From assembly GCA_039105265.1 (NCBI GenBank), contig JAPFFF010000003.1, forward strand, positions 248,001 through 312,000: DNA of 64,000 nucleotides, given 5' to 3'. Numbering within the stretch: the stretch's first letter is position 1; every line of letters starts with the position of its first letter. Of the stretch, positions 37,712 to 47,799 are shown piece by piece. The notes beneath the pieces were generated by a model. The model did not search any database. It saw nothing but the letters and a program-made list of their open reading frames with translations, and was not told the DNA's origin. Origin of the DNA: Tritrichomonas musculus. Taxonomy: Eukaryota > Parabasalia > Tritrichomonadida > Tritrichomonadidae. The translations under genes and the position numbers were made by a program.

Positions 37712-37952
37712 CTAGAGGAAGACTGTCTCTAATAAACATCTTTTCGTCAATGGGAATAATAGCTTCATTTAAAGACTTTGAGACTCTGGAAACTTCAATC
37801 AGAATATTTTGAATGTTTTTGAGATGAGTACAATTCTTTCGTATTTGACCAATTCTCTTGATATCTGAAAAAGTTCTTGTTGTTTTTCTTGATATCTGAC
37901 TCCTAATCGAAGTTCTTATCAGCTTTGTCTTCTTGTGAATCCTTCTTATCAT
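37143..37952 (-). CDS. Hypothetical protein with poly-Lys tract, possibly a decaying gene
   Basis: 269 residues. The start lies inside a 30-bp minisatellite, so the first residues (MIRRIHKKTKLIR) are repeat-derived. A helical segment follows (IRKNCTHLKNIQNILIEVSR), then 14 consecutive Lys encoded by a long poly-T/A tract at about 37671-37711, which is prone to slippage. The C-terminal half is helical (LWNQLSSMLQTTSAFDHFKQ, then LLQTETIFSKLESVVVNFI). The minisatellite is open in another frame, encoding DKKDSQEDKA repeats and ending a few codons later, so the present start may be an accident of a frameshift. Not recognised; could be the 3' part of a broken gene that began near 38.2 kb. Confidence 0.4.
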
Positions 37953-38070
37953 CTTTGTCTTCTTGTGAATCCTTCATGTCAGCTTTGTCTTCTTGTGAAT
38001 CCTTCATGTCAGCTTTGTCTTCTTGTGAATCCTTCTTATCAGCTTTGTCTTCTTGTAAACTCTTATTTTA
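37921..38070. repeat. 30-bp minisatellite, five units
   Basis: Units at 37921, 37951, 37981, 38011 and 38041, each exactly 30 bases with core CTTTGTCTTCTTGTGAATCC; the fifth is diverged. The minus strand encodes either DKKDSQEDKA or IRRIHKKTKL repeats depending on frame. A second, looser repeat of AAAACTCTGTTTTGACTTT words follows at about 38080-38215. Confidence 0.9.
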
Positions 38071-38984
38071 CCTTTTGTTTCAAAACTCTGTTTTGACTTT
38101 TGGATTTGAATCACTATTTTGACTTTTTGATTCAAAACTCTGTTTTGACTTTAATAAAAAATGCGATGAAAAAAATAATTTTAAATTTTTGATTTAAAAC
38201 TCTATTTTGACTTTCCGATGTGAAGTTTGATTCTCCCTTCATCGCAATGGGAAGGTTAATCTTAATTGAAAGGCGGATTCTCTATTTAGAAATTTGGAAG
38301 AAGAGTTCAATGCTGGAAGAGCAACATTAATAATTAAAATCTAACGGCCGAAAATAATCTCAAAATTGAATTTATATTATACTTCATATATGATGTGAAA
38401 AGTTAATGTAAACTATACAATAATATCTGTCATGGGAAAATAAGTTCAGTAACGGGTACTTTAAAATCCCTTTCAAATCCTTTCAAAAAAAAAATAAACA
38501 CAAAATTATTTTATGTACGTTTAAATGAGTTATAAAAATCATAAAATTCTATTTTTTTCCAACAGCTTTTTATCATCAAAGGAACCCTTTTGAATTTATC
38601 TTAGTTAGAAACAATAGAATGCTGTGAAAGTGTTAAATCAAAGAAATTCACTGATTTCTTTTTTTAATCAATCAATTGGTTCACATTATTAATTAAAGCG
38701 CATGTGATTCTGCAAAATTAATCTTTAAATGCAGAATAATATTTATATATTATTGGATTTGAATAATCTCTTAAATCTTTTGTTTTTCAATCAATTGTGA
38801 TTTTTAACTGTTTATTTGGTCAAAAACATCTTTGTTGACTAGGAATCTTTCAAAGTTATGCTATATTTTTATTTTTGGCAGTTATGCAATCCTTGTTTTC
38901 GCAAACAATCCTTTTATATCATCACTTAATTCTATTCTTGAGTATCTTATTCTACAATCAAATAATGAAGAGAAATGAGTGTAA
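38071..38984. other. Spacer with degenerate repeats
   Basis: Imperfect CTCTGTTTTGACTTT repeats to about 38215, whose minus strand reads as Ser/Lys/Gln text (SKQSFESKSQNSDSNPK) broken by stops. This could be the 5' end of the decayed gene at 37.1-38.2 kb. From 38220 on, AT-rich sequence with nothing recognised. Confidence 0.45.
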
Positions 38985-40418
38985 CTATGAGGTCTGCTCA
39001 TGAATCATTGTTAATGAATTATCAATTTCATGTATTTTTTGTATAATATCAATATGGAATTTATTTGCATGTTCATGAAGTTCATCTTTCATATCGTTCA
39101 TTGCCTCTGAGAAAAAATTATTTAAAATATATTCGAATTTATTTTGCATGTTAGCCTGGTTATTTATATTTTTTATTGGTTTTGGTGATTCCAGGCCAAA
39201 TGATAATTCTTGTGCAATATTATAAATTTGTTTTGGTCTATTTATTTCTTTGGCTACTTTAACAAGAGAAATTTGTTCTTGATCTTTGGGAAGGTCTTTA
39301 ATTTCAATATTGCCTGAATCAAAAGATTTGTCATCAAAAGAACTTGAATTTAAAATAGATCCAATATTTGAGTAGTTTTTCTCATCTAATGACGTAAAAG
39401 ATGAATTTTGTATTTCAGAATGAGATATTGAGTCTTGTATAATTGATTGTTTGGAAAGTGAGTCATCTCTTTTTATTGTCTTTTTCCCAGAAATTTGTTG
39501 AATTGATACCATATCTTCGGTTATTTTAGAAAATAATGGTGTTTTAACTTCCATTGGTTGAAATGCAATAGAATTTATTTGTTCTTTAGTATCTGAATAT
39601 AGTTCAATGCAATTAATTTCAGTCTGAATCTTGCGTATATCAATCAGGTTTAAACCATTGTCTTCTACTCCGAGTGCTAATGTGCAGCCATCAAATCTGA
39701 AATCCATTGCTGTTATTGAATTGTCAAAAGATATTTGGTTAACAATTACATTTGAATTTGGGTCGAAGAAATATAGGTCGCCTACCTGAGTTGCAATTGC
39801 AATTAATGAATCTGTATATGGTGAGAATTTTATTTGACGACAAGATCCAAAATCTAAAGTTTTAATAACTTTTGTTTCATTTAAATCGTACAATGCTAAT
39901 TGTTCACCGCATGCTATAGCCATTAAATTTGTTTGTTTTGATATATTAATATCAAAAATTGGTCCATTTTTACTAGACCAGTTTGGAAGTTTTGATGGCT
40001 TTTTTAAATCTGCCAAAACAGAAATTGATCCATGCTTATCACCCGATACAAGTGTTCTATTATTTGATGTAAACGTTGTTGCAGTTATTGCAAATTTGTG
40101 CCCACGAAAAACGCTTTTCTGATTTTTTGAATTAATGAGTGTAATTGGACCTGTCTTACTTCCAACTACAAATAAATCGCTAATTGGATTGCATCGCACA
40201 ATGTTAATAGAAGGTGATGCGGATTCAAGAACTAATGTTTGCCCAGTATATAAATCAATGACATTTAAAAATTCTGAATCTCCTCCAAAGCAAAGTTTTT
40301 GCCCATCTGCTGTGAATGTTAAAGAATTAACTTTGTTATTGATATTTTTAAACCTATAGTAACTTGCTTGATTTGTGATTGTCCATAATTGTACATAACT
40401 TCCAGAGTGTGCAAGCAT
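38985..40418 (-). CDS. NEDD1-like WD40 protein (gamma-tubulin recruitment)
   Basis: 477 residues. Residues about 1-285 form a seven-bladed WD40 propeller (GGDSEFLNVIDLYTG, SGDKHGSISVL, MDFRFDGCTLALGVEDNG). A Ser-rich linker (about 300-420) is followed by a conserved-looking C-terminal helix, NNFFSEAMNDMKDELHEH then NKFHIDIIQKIHEID. NEDD1 has the same layout, and its C-terminal helix (aligned with V-R-E-x-x-H-x-D-I-x-N-x-x-x-E-M-I-K-Q) binds the gamma-tubulin ring complex. In trichomonads it would act at basal bodies and spindle poles. WD40 proteins are easy to misassign; the C-terminal helix is the main evidence. Confidence 0.65.
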   Translation of the reverse strand: MLAHSGSYVQLWTITNQASYYRFKNINNKVNSLTFTADGQKLCFGGDSEFLNVIDLYTGQTLVLESASPSINIVRCNPISDLFVVGSKTGPITLINSKNQKSVFRGHKFAITATTFTSNNRTLVSGDKHGSISVLADLKKPSKLPNWSSKNGPIFDINISKQTNLMAIACGEQLALYDLNETKVIKTLDFGSCRQIKFSPYTDSLIAIATQVGDLYFFDPNSNVIVNQISFDNSITAMDFRFDGCTLALGVEDNGLNLIDIRKIQTEINCIELYSDTKEQINSIAFQPMEVKTPLFSKITEDMVSIQQISGKKTIKRDDSLSKQSIIQDSISHSEIQNSSFTSLDEKNYSNIGSILNSSSFDDKSFDSGNIEIKDLPKDQEQISLVKVAKEINRPKQIYNIAQELSFGLESPKPIKNINNQANMQNKFEYILNNFFSEAMNDMKDELHEHANKFHIDIIQKIHEIDNSLTMIHEQTS

Positions 40419-40705
40419 TTATAAACGGCAACGGAAAGCATTTAAAAATTTCTATTAAAATTTTTGATTATATTGAAAATGCAAAGAATGTAATTTTCCA
40501 TTTTTTCCTTTAGCTTTTCGATTAAATATCTAAAATATTTAATAGTATATTAGATATAAATAATTTGATTTGGAAATTTAATAATTTTAATGATAAAATA
40601 GTGAAATATCAAAGAAATATTTTACAAATATTTTAAGAAAATATTTGGTCGATTTTATTTCACTTTGTTTGTTTGATTTTGAGTTGGTCGGAAAAGTTTG
40701 ATTAA

Positions 40706-42493
40706 ATGCAAAATCTTCATTTAGGCTCGCCAATTGTTGGTATCACATCAAACAAACTTTCATTTGCTCTTTGTACTGAGGAAGGAATTATATATATTGG
40801 AAATTCAAAAAATTGTTCAATAGATATTGAAATATCTTTGCCTGCTCGAAGTGAAGTTGTTAATAATCTCTTATGGTCAAAAGATGGAGATTGCATTTAT
40901 GCTTCTGCAGGTGATACAATTTATTTTTTCAAACCTGAACCTAATGCAAATGTTTTATCAATCCAATTACCTCAAAGAGTCGAAAATATATTTTCGCATT
41001 GCGATGGATTTTCAGCTATTGCATACCTTGCAAATAATACATTATGTCTTATAAATCCCAAAAAAGATTTTACACCAAATTTAGTTGGGCCATTACCAGA
41101 AACTGAGAGAATTATTTCTGTTCTGATATACCAAAGAACTAGTCTTGTTTTAATTGTTGATGGCCAAACACCACAAATTCGTGTGATAGACCCAATTAAA
41201 TTAAACGTTATCAAATCATTTAATATAGAAAAATATACTACAGCAATAGAATATGCCCTTTCAAGCCCAGAACTTGGAATTGTAGTTTTTATGGCAGATG
41301 GATTTTGGACTTGCTATAATATTATATCACCAAACGGTAAAAACTCAAATAATCAAACTATCACTTCTGTTTCTGGTAAATCATCCCCTGCACTCTATGT
41401 TAATGTAAGTGGTCAATATTTATGCGCTTCATGTGATGATTGCGTCAAAATTTTTGATTTGAAATTTGATGCTGAACTCCAAAGCATTGACGTTAGAGCT
41501 AGTAAAGCAATTCTATTTCAATCAAATATAATTTCCATATTTGATAATGAAGTTCATTTTCGTGACTGGAAAGGATTGAAAAAAACTACTACACGTGACT
41601 TGATTCTCCATCAACTCAGTAAAATTAATCAAGCAAAGAATCGTTCAGAAGAAGAGGATGAAAATGATGATAGCACAAAGGGAGAAAAGGCAGAGAAAAA
41701 TGATATAGTTGACTGTGAAGAAATAAAAATTGAATTTGACAGAATACCAAATAATACCGATCAACCTGTTCAGACAGAAGTAGTTCAATTAAAGCCTGAT
41801 TCCAAATTTAAATCTGTGAGTAGTGTTGTTGATAATATTATGAACAACAGATCTGTCCCTATCCCTGTCAAACTTGAAGTCTTAAAAAAACTAAATGATT
41901 CAAAATACGACGATGTTAGAGATATTGCTCTCTTCCATCTTTCTACATCGATACCATTTGATGATGTTCTAAATTCATTAATTGAAAAGAAAACAATTAA
42001 CACAGTCATAATGCTAAAGAAAGTTGAACCACTTAATGGTTCACAAGTGGCCACTTTTATTAGAACAGCTCTTCAAGATATTGAATTGAATGAAATTGTT
42101 CTTGCTCACTTTCTAACCCAGCCCCTCACAGAAGATGCTGCAATCGAAGCATCAAAAATCCTAAATCCTGACGAAGTTGATGTACTTCTTATTTTCTTGG
42201 CAAAACTTCTTGCATCAAGACGTTATTGGCGAGATTTTGATGCATCTTTAAGTGCTCTTGATGCAGTCAATTGGTGGGGTTCAATCCTTATTAAAAATAA
42301 TATCACGGTACTTAATTTACAGAATAAGACAGAAGGATTAAAGAAATTGCAAGTTGAACTTCTTAATGAAACAAGAAGAATCGAAACAGCTGGAGCTTGC
42401 TGGTCAATTGTCGAAACGATTACAGAAGAAAAAAGAGAGCCAATTCCACCATCATTTATGTATCTCGTTGAAACCTTAAATATACCTGAATGA
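40706..42493 (+). CDS. WD40 protein with Utp12-like C-terminus (WDR43/Utp5-like)
   Basis: 595 residues. The N-terminal about 300 residues are degenerate WD40-type blades (LLWSKDGDCIYASAGDTIYF, YVNVSGQYLCASCDDCVKIF). An acidic linker (EEEDENDDSTKGEKAEKN) leads to a helical C-terminal domain of about 200 residues; its end, EVDVLLIFLAKLLASRRYW then WWGSILIKNNITVLN, has the pattern of the Utp12 domain (repeated Leu helices, W-x-x-x-L-L, then a leucine-rich final helix). WD40 plus Utp12 is the arrangement of t-UTP/SSU processome subunits such as Utp5/WDR43, Utp4 and Utp15, which act in pre-18S rRNA transcription and processing in the nucleolus. Length is closest to WDR43. Which paralogue it is remains open. 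Confidence 0.6.
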   Translation: MQNLHLGSPIVGITSNKLSFALCTEEGIIYIGNSKNCSIDIEISLPARSEVVNNLLWSKDGDCIYASAGDTIYFFKPEPNANVLSIQLPQRVENIFSHCDGFSAIAYLANNTLCLINPKKDFTPNLVGPLPETERIISVLIYQRTSLVLIVDGQTPQIRVIDPIKLNVIKSFNIEKYTTAIEYALSSPELGIVVFMADGFWTCYNIISPNGKNSNNQTITSVSGKSSPALYVNVSGQYLCASCDDCVKIFDLKFDAELQSIDVRASKAILFQSNIISIFDNEVHFRDWKGLKKTTTRDLILHQLSKINQAKNRSEEEDENDDSTKGEKAEKNDIVDCEEIKIEFDRIPNNTDQPVQTEVVQLKPDSKFKSVSSVVDNIMNNRSVPIPVKLEVLKKLNDSKYDDVRDIALFHLSTSIPFDDVLNSLIEKKTINTVIMLKKVEPLNGSQVATFIRTALQDIELNEIVLAHFLTQPLTEDAAIEASKILNPDEVDVLLIFLAKLLASRRYWRDFDASLSALDAVNWWGSILIKNNITVLNLQNKTEGLKKLQVELLNETRRIETAGACWSIVETITEEKREPIPPSFMYLVETLNIPE

Positions 42494-42768
42494 ATATGAT
42501 AACAAAAAAAGAGAAAATCAAGTAATAATATTAATTTTTTGTATGAAAATTTATATTAAACAATGTAATATATCTTATTTTTTAATTGTAGTTTATAATT
42601 TGTTCTTTCATTGGCGTCATTTATTGCTGATTGTATCGTGGTTACTAATTGCCTATTATTTATATAAAGACAAAAGAATGAAATAAATTAAGGCTATATC
42701 AAAAAGTTTATTTATTAATTTTTTTTATAAATAAACGTCTATCTTTTGTAAGGAAAAGTGGCAAAGGA

Positions 42769-45700
42769 ATGGAGGAAAAAGAAGGAAGCAATTGGAAAGT
42801 TAGACTTGCAAATTATGAATCCATATTGAAACAAATAGCTAATCCAACTCCTCAATTATTACAGCAGTTGCAATCAGATTTACCAAAATATCTAGCCGAC
42901 GTTAATCCGAATTGTTTTCGCGTTGCACTTTCAATCTGTGAACAATATTTTTCATGCGCTTCTTCAATCAATTATCCTCAAATTGCTCGAATATTAATTG
43001 AAAAAGGTTTTACAACAAACAGGCCTGCAAACGCAGATTCATCTACGCAGCTTTTATTAAAATGTATTCAACATTCGCATGATTCAGTATTAACAAATGT
43101 TTTTGACGAATTAAATTCAAAGTCAGTGAAAATCGTAATAGGAATGATATCTTTATTAAATAACTACATTAATGAAAGTGGAAATACTGATTCTACAGCA
43201 ATTATTGAGCATCTCACTCCACTTCTCGATCATCGCGATCAAAATATTAGAAAAGAAGCAAACGCAGTGATTTCTCTTGCAAGAGGCGCGCCATCACCGA
43301 TATCTAAACCTCACGAGACAGTAGCATCGCCATCGCCATCATCGCCCCACCAACGCCAAAAAAGTCCAGCAAAAGAAACTGTTTTACGACCAAAAGAAGA
43401 AGCAACCCGCAGAAATCGATCGCCTGTACATAAAAGAAGAATTAACATGCAAAATGCTTCATCGATGTGGTCATCATGGGTTTCAAAATCTACACTTGAG
43501 CTTTTAAAGCATCAAAAATGGCAAAGTGTTGTTTCAGGATTCGAAGAACTTAGAAAATCTTACACAGAAGAGAATGGTAATCCATCAGCATGTGCATATG
43601 GTCTTGCCACATTATTTATTAATCGAACATTCACACCTAAAGTCATGACCAACCTTGTGAATGAAATTTTATTTTATATGAAAGAAGATACAGTTAACAT
43701 TACAGATGATACAATTACTGCGATTCTACATTTTGTTATTGATAAAATAACAGATAAGCGATTAGAAGCTGGTCTTTTTGAAATGACTGATATAGTATGT
43801 GAGTTAATGACGCCTCCATATGTATTCCAATCTTTTTATCAGCATTTAACGGCTAAAAATCCTGGATTACCATCCAGAATTTGTTGTTATTTTTCACACA
43901 GCATCCAAGCATTCGGAATTGAAAGCAAACTCAATCCAGATGAAGTTTCAGAACAAATTAAACCACTTTTTGCTCACTCAGATCCAAATGTTAGGAAATC
44001 TGCTCTTGAGTGTGTTGCATCTTTAGCCGCAATTTTTGGTGAAAATGTTTTAGAATCTTTTAAATTCTTAAAACCAAATCAATTATCAGACATTCGGAAA
44101 TCAATGGCTTCTATTGGGAAAAACGCACCTCCGCCTAGAACAAGCGGAATTCCATCAAAAACAATGCCACTTTCATTTCCCAAGAAACAACAAAATATGC
44201 TACCGCAAGAAACAAATAATTCCCCTAAAAGAATCGATCGTTCACCTTCACCTCCAGCACCATCAAATATTCGAATGAAAAACGAAAGATTGTCTCCTCC
44301 AGCAGCAAATCCGTCATCAATTCCCATTTCTACGACAGCTGGAAAAATCAAAAGTGATCCATCACCTCCAAATGATGCAGCACACAGACTTCCCAAAAAG
44401 CCACGAAATGTTACACAAAGGAACTTTTCTCAAAGCGGTGGTGAACTCATTCCCAGTAGACTTATTCAAGGGATTTCGAAAACAACCTCAAGCGCTGTTG
44501 AAATTAGACGATCACTTGATGAGCTCGAAGAACTTTTAAATCGCTCATTAGAACTCAGAGGGCCGTCATCAGTCAAGCCGAATGAATTCTCATCGCTATT
44601 CAGCAATCTCACTCCATATTTCATCGATACAAATACAGAAACTGTTACATCCGTTGCAAAAATTTTACTAACATCATTACAATTAATAGATCCAAATGAT
44701 ATGAAAAATGTAGATAATGATATAATAATGGAATCAGTATTTCTCCTTAATTATCAAGAAAAGGCGATAAGAAGCACAGCCATCAATATTATGAGTGAAT
44801 GGAATTCAATGGTTCCTTATTTCGTTCAAAATATTTTATTGGAAGTTTTCCCAAGATTATCAATTAAAGGGAAGAAAGCAGCTGTTGCATTTGTCCGTGA
44901 CAATGTCAACTTTAACATGACAATTCAGCCATTTTTACCATTTATTGTTTCATGCATGTCTGACAAAGATGAAGAACTTAGAGAATCGTCAGCACCTCTA
45001 GTTCAACGTTATTTACAAATGCCAGGTGCTGTTAATGCAATCAAAGATTATATTGAATACTTCAACACAGCAAAGAAAAACGCAATTTTATCAATGATAA
45101 ATTCAAAGGATTCTCAGTCTTGTTTCATTCAAAAGCCAACAGCTCAACAGAAAGAGCATAGGGAGCAAAAGATTGATTGTTATTTGCCTTTGAAAGTGTT
45201 GAATGAATCAGAGGACGCTTCAGCTTTAACAGAAAAGCTTGAACATTACGGATCTCGATATTTTAATATTACTGACTTTTCTTCAACTGAGCCTGCAAAA
45301 ATCGAGAAAAATAGTAAGATTTTTTTAACTGCCGCTACAGAGGAGTTTGAATCTTTTTCATTAACATTAGATATCGTTTTTCTATGGTGGGCACAGTTAT
45401 CATTATTGATTCGACATAAAGACAGTTTCGATGAAATATTTCATTTCTTTTTGAAGCTCTTATCGATTTTGGATGAAAACCAGCGTTTTTTGGAAGAATT
45501 CGAATTAAATTTAATTTTGCCAATTGTTTTGGAATGTGTTGGAAGAGGCTATCTTGACGAAAGATGTTCAGAAATAGAGACATTAGTATTTAAACTTTCA
45601 CCTCCGGAGTACTTAATTCCTTCGCTTGTCCTTATTCTTGGAAAAGTAACGTCTGTTAATGCGGTTCAAGCTGATTTTAACGCTCTTCTTGAATTAATAC

Positions 45701-46653
45701 CAAAATTGGGACTTGGAAAAATGCAAGCCGACCTTGTTAATACAGCTACAAGGCTTCATTCTACTTTATCAAAAGATCCTTCAAAAGATCCCGATCTTTA
45801 TCAAACTTCTGTAAAATTTATTGAATTTTTGAAAAAGAACGGTTTATTATCATCAACCCTCGATTCTCGTCCTATTTCAAGGTGTAACTTATCACCAAAA
45901 ATATCAGCAAAATTAAAACAGCCATCAATACTAGTTTATCAATGGATTGTCGACTTATCTTCTCAAGATACACAAATTATTATTCAAGCATTAAAATCGA
46001 TATCACAACAACTTAAAGTTGATCCAAAAATATTTGAACCTCATTTAGAAGCTCTTATTGTTTCTTTAATAACGTCTGTTCATACATATTTCCCTAATGA
46101 TCCTCCTGCTAATCGTCTCTGTAAATATATTGCATTTTGTTTATTAACTTTATTTAATGAAACAACACTTAAAGACACAATTCCACAAGAATTCGTTCAA
46201 CAATTAATTTATGAAATGTTGACACATCTTAGTAATGGAATTAATGAAACTGTCTTAAATCAAGTATTAAATGCATTAATTGTTAAATTAATTAATGATT
46301 GTACAATGTTCGCGTTTGTCGGTTTATTATCTGCAATTAGCGAATATGATAATAAAGAGCAATTTACTGAAAGATGGATTAGATTAGCTTTGAAATGTTT
46401 CGAAGCATGTGGTGTGCGTATCTGTGAAGTTAAAGACGAAAAATCTATTCTTGAATCTATCATTTTGGTAAATCAAATGCTAATCAATAATAATATAGAG
46501 CAATTAGATTCTTCTGCAATCGGTAAAAAAATAGTTGGTGTTTTAAAGTCTTATGTTAATTTAGTTTTCGAGAAATTTAGTGATCTTGTTAACACTAAAG
46601 AAATGAAGAAAAAACTAGGAAACGATGCAGAAATATACAAACTTGTTGGTTAA
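42769..46653 (+). CDS. TOG-array microtubule-associated protein (XMAP215/CLASP type)
   Basis: 1294 residues. Residues 8-175 are a TOG-like HEAT array (NWKVRLANYESILKQI, KCIQHSHDSVLTNVFDEL, LTPLLDHRDQNIRKEANAVI) close to XMAP215 TOG domains in the W-x-x-R start and the 'DHRDxxxRxEA' final repeat. Further HEAT/TOG-like arrays occupy about 235-450, 570-770 and 860-1280. Two Ser/Pro/Arg-rich basic linkers (184-225, 450-560) separate them, suited to microtubule lattice binding. The second linker contains two SxIP motifs, S459-G-I-P and S516-S-I-P, which in CLASPs recruit EB1. The family adds tubulin to or stabilises microtubule plus ends. Length is between CLASP and ch-TOG; subfamily not settled. 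Confidence 0.8.
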   Translation: MEEKEGSNWKVRLANYESILKQIANPTPQLLQQLQSDLPKYLADVNPNCFRVALSICEQYFSCASSINYPQIARILIEKGFTTNRPANADSSTQLLLKCIQHSHDSVLTNVFDELNSKSVKIVIGMISLLNNYINESGNTDSTAIIEHLTPLLDHRDQNIRKEANAVISLARGAPSPISKPHETVASPSPSSPHQRQKSPAKETVLRPKEEATRRNRSPVHKRRINMQNASSMWSSWVSKSTLELLKHQKWQSVVSGFEELRKSYTEENGNPSACAYGLATLFINRTFTPKVMTNLVNEILFYMKEDTVNITDDTITAILHFVIDKITDKRLEAGLFEMTDIVCELMTPPYVFQSFYQHLTAKNPGLPSRICCYFSHSIQAFGIESKLNPDEVSEQIKPLFAHSDPNVRKSALECVASLAAIFGENVLESFKFLKPNQLSDIRKSMASIGKNAPPPRTSGIPSKTMPLSFPKKQQNMLPQETNNSPKRIDRSPSPPAPSNIRMKNERLSPPAANPSSIPISTTAGKIKSDPSPPNDAAHRLPKKPRNVTQRNFSQSGGELIPSRLIQGISKTTSSAVEIRRSLDELEELLNRSLELRGPSSVKPNEFSSLFSNLTPYFIDTNTETVTSVAKILLTSLQLIDPNDMKNVDNDIIMESVFLLNYQEKAIRSTAINIMSEWNSMVPYFVQNILLEVFPRLSIKGKKAAVAFVRDNVNFNMTIQPFLPFIVSCMSDKDEELRESSAPLVQRYLQMPGAVNAIKDYIEYFNTAKKNAILSMINSKDSQSCFIQKPTAQQKEHREQKIDCYLPLKVLNESEDASALTEKLEHYGSRYFNITDFSSTEPAKIEKNSKIFLTAATEEFESFSLTLDIVFLWWAQLSLLIRHKDSFDEIFHFFLKLLSILDENQRFLEEFELNLILPIVLECVGRGYLDERCSEIETLVFKLSPPEYLIPSLVLILGKVTSVNAVQADFNALLELIPKLGLGKMQADLVNTATRLHSTLSKDPSKDPDLYQTSVKFIEFLKKNGLLSSTLDSRPISRCNLSPKISAKLKQPSILVYQWIVDLSSQDTQIIIQALKSISQQLKVDPKIFEPHLEALIVSLITSVHTYFPNDPPANRLCKYIAFCLLTLFNETTLKDTIPQEFVQQLIYEMLTHLSNGINETVLNQVLNALIVKLINDCTMFAFVGLLSAISEYDNKEQFTERWIRLALKCFEACGVRICEVKDEKSILESIILVNQMLINNNIEQLDSSAIGKKIVGVLKSYVNLVFEKFSDLVNTKEMKKKLGNDAEIYKLVG

Positions 46654-47209
46654 ACAAAATAATTCACTATTTTTATTTTTAAATGTTTTATTTTATTATT
46701 GCTTTGTTTGTTATCTAAAAAATTTCCATTTGCATTTCAGAAAAAAGTTTACTTTGAATTTATTTTTTTCTCATTTATCGAATAAGGCATCATAATTTTG
46801 ATGTAATTTTATCAAATTCATCGATTTTCATTAATTTCAAGTGATATGTTTGAATGTAATTTATTTTTTTGGAAAGCACAATATAATTATATTTAATGCT
46901 CCAAAATATAATGATTGATAATCGTAAAATTCGTATGAATAGCAAATGATAATGAGTAAATCTAACAATGGGTTATTAATTTTTTTTAATTTAAGAATGA
47001 AAGAAACAAATGTATTATAACGAGAAACATATTAAAGTTTGTTTGATAAATAAATTAATAAATTATAATCAATTTAAAGTGGTTCTATTTGACATTTTAT
47101 ATAATTTTTGGCGGGAAAACGCATTGAATGAAATTGAAATCATGCCGATTGAATCACATAATTAGTTTTATTTTTTGAATTGCAAAAACCGTTAAAATCA
47201 AAGATTTTT
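46654..47209. other. Intergenic spacer
   Basis: About 560 bp AT-rich, no frame or repeat recognised, ending at the Inr candidate for the EF-hand gene. Confidence 0.45.
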
Positions 47210-47214
47210 TCATT
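47210..47214 (+). promoter_or_regulatory. Candidate Inr (TCATT) for the EF-hand gene
   Basis: TCATTT with its A at 47212, 12 bases before the ATG at 47224, a good match in sequence and spacing. Confidence 0.5.
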
Positions 47215-47223
47215 TAAAATCAA

Positions 47224-47799
47224 ATGTCGAACGACCGTGTATATATCGATCTTGACTCAATCATGAAACGCATCCGCGAGAAAATTGTTTCTCGTGGAGC
47301 TGTTGGTATTGATGGATTGGGTCGTCTTTTTAGAATTGCTGATGACAATGGAAACAGGAACTTGGATCTTCATGAAGAATTACCAAAATTACTTGGAGAC
47401 ATCGGAGTCCTCATCAATAAAACCGAAATCGATGAACTTGCGCGTATTCTAGATCGTGATGGTAATGGAATGATTTCTTATGATGAATTTATATATCATC
47501 TTGCTCCTCCAATGAATGCAAGGCGAATTGATATTGTCAACAAAGTCTATAACTCTATTGATAAAAACAACGATGGTCATATCACAATTGAAGATATCAA
47601 GAAAATAAACCCAGACAATGGCACAAGAAGAACATCTGCACAAGCATTTTTCGATAACTTTACCAGATGTTTTGATAAAAATGGAAATGGCTCTATTACA
47701 CGTGAAGAATTTATTGATTATTATAGAGATATCAGCCCAAGCATTGATAATGATGAATATTTCGAAACAATGCTCAAAAACGCATGGAGAATTCAATAA
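47224..47799 (+). CDS. Calcyphosin-like EF-hand Ca2+-binding protein
   Basis: 191 residues, the length of calcyphosin. Four EF-hand loops are complete at residues 40-51, 77-88, 113-124 and 151-162 (D-x-N-x-N, D-x-D-x-N, D-x-N-x-D, D-x-N-x-N; the third ends in Asp rather than Glu). Calcyphosin-type text surrounds them: SRGAVGIDGLGRLFRIAD at the start, HLAPPMNARR in the middle (CAPS: A-L-R-P-P-M), and FIDYYRDISPSIDNDEYF then LKNAWRI at the end. Calcyphosins are soluble Ca2+ sensors and are common in ciliated and flagellated cells. No myristoylation site (Met-Ser, not Met-Gly). Confidence 0.88.
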   Translation: MSNDRVYIDLDSIMKRIREKIVSRGAVGIDGLGRLFRIADDNGNRNLDLHEELPKLLGDIGVLINKTEIDELARILDRDGNGMISYDEFIYHLAPPMNARRIDIVNKVYNSIDKNNDGHITIEDIKKINPDNGTRRTSAQAFFDNFTRCFDKNGNGSITREEFIDYYRDISPSIDNDEYFETMLKNAWRIQ

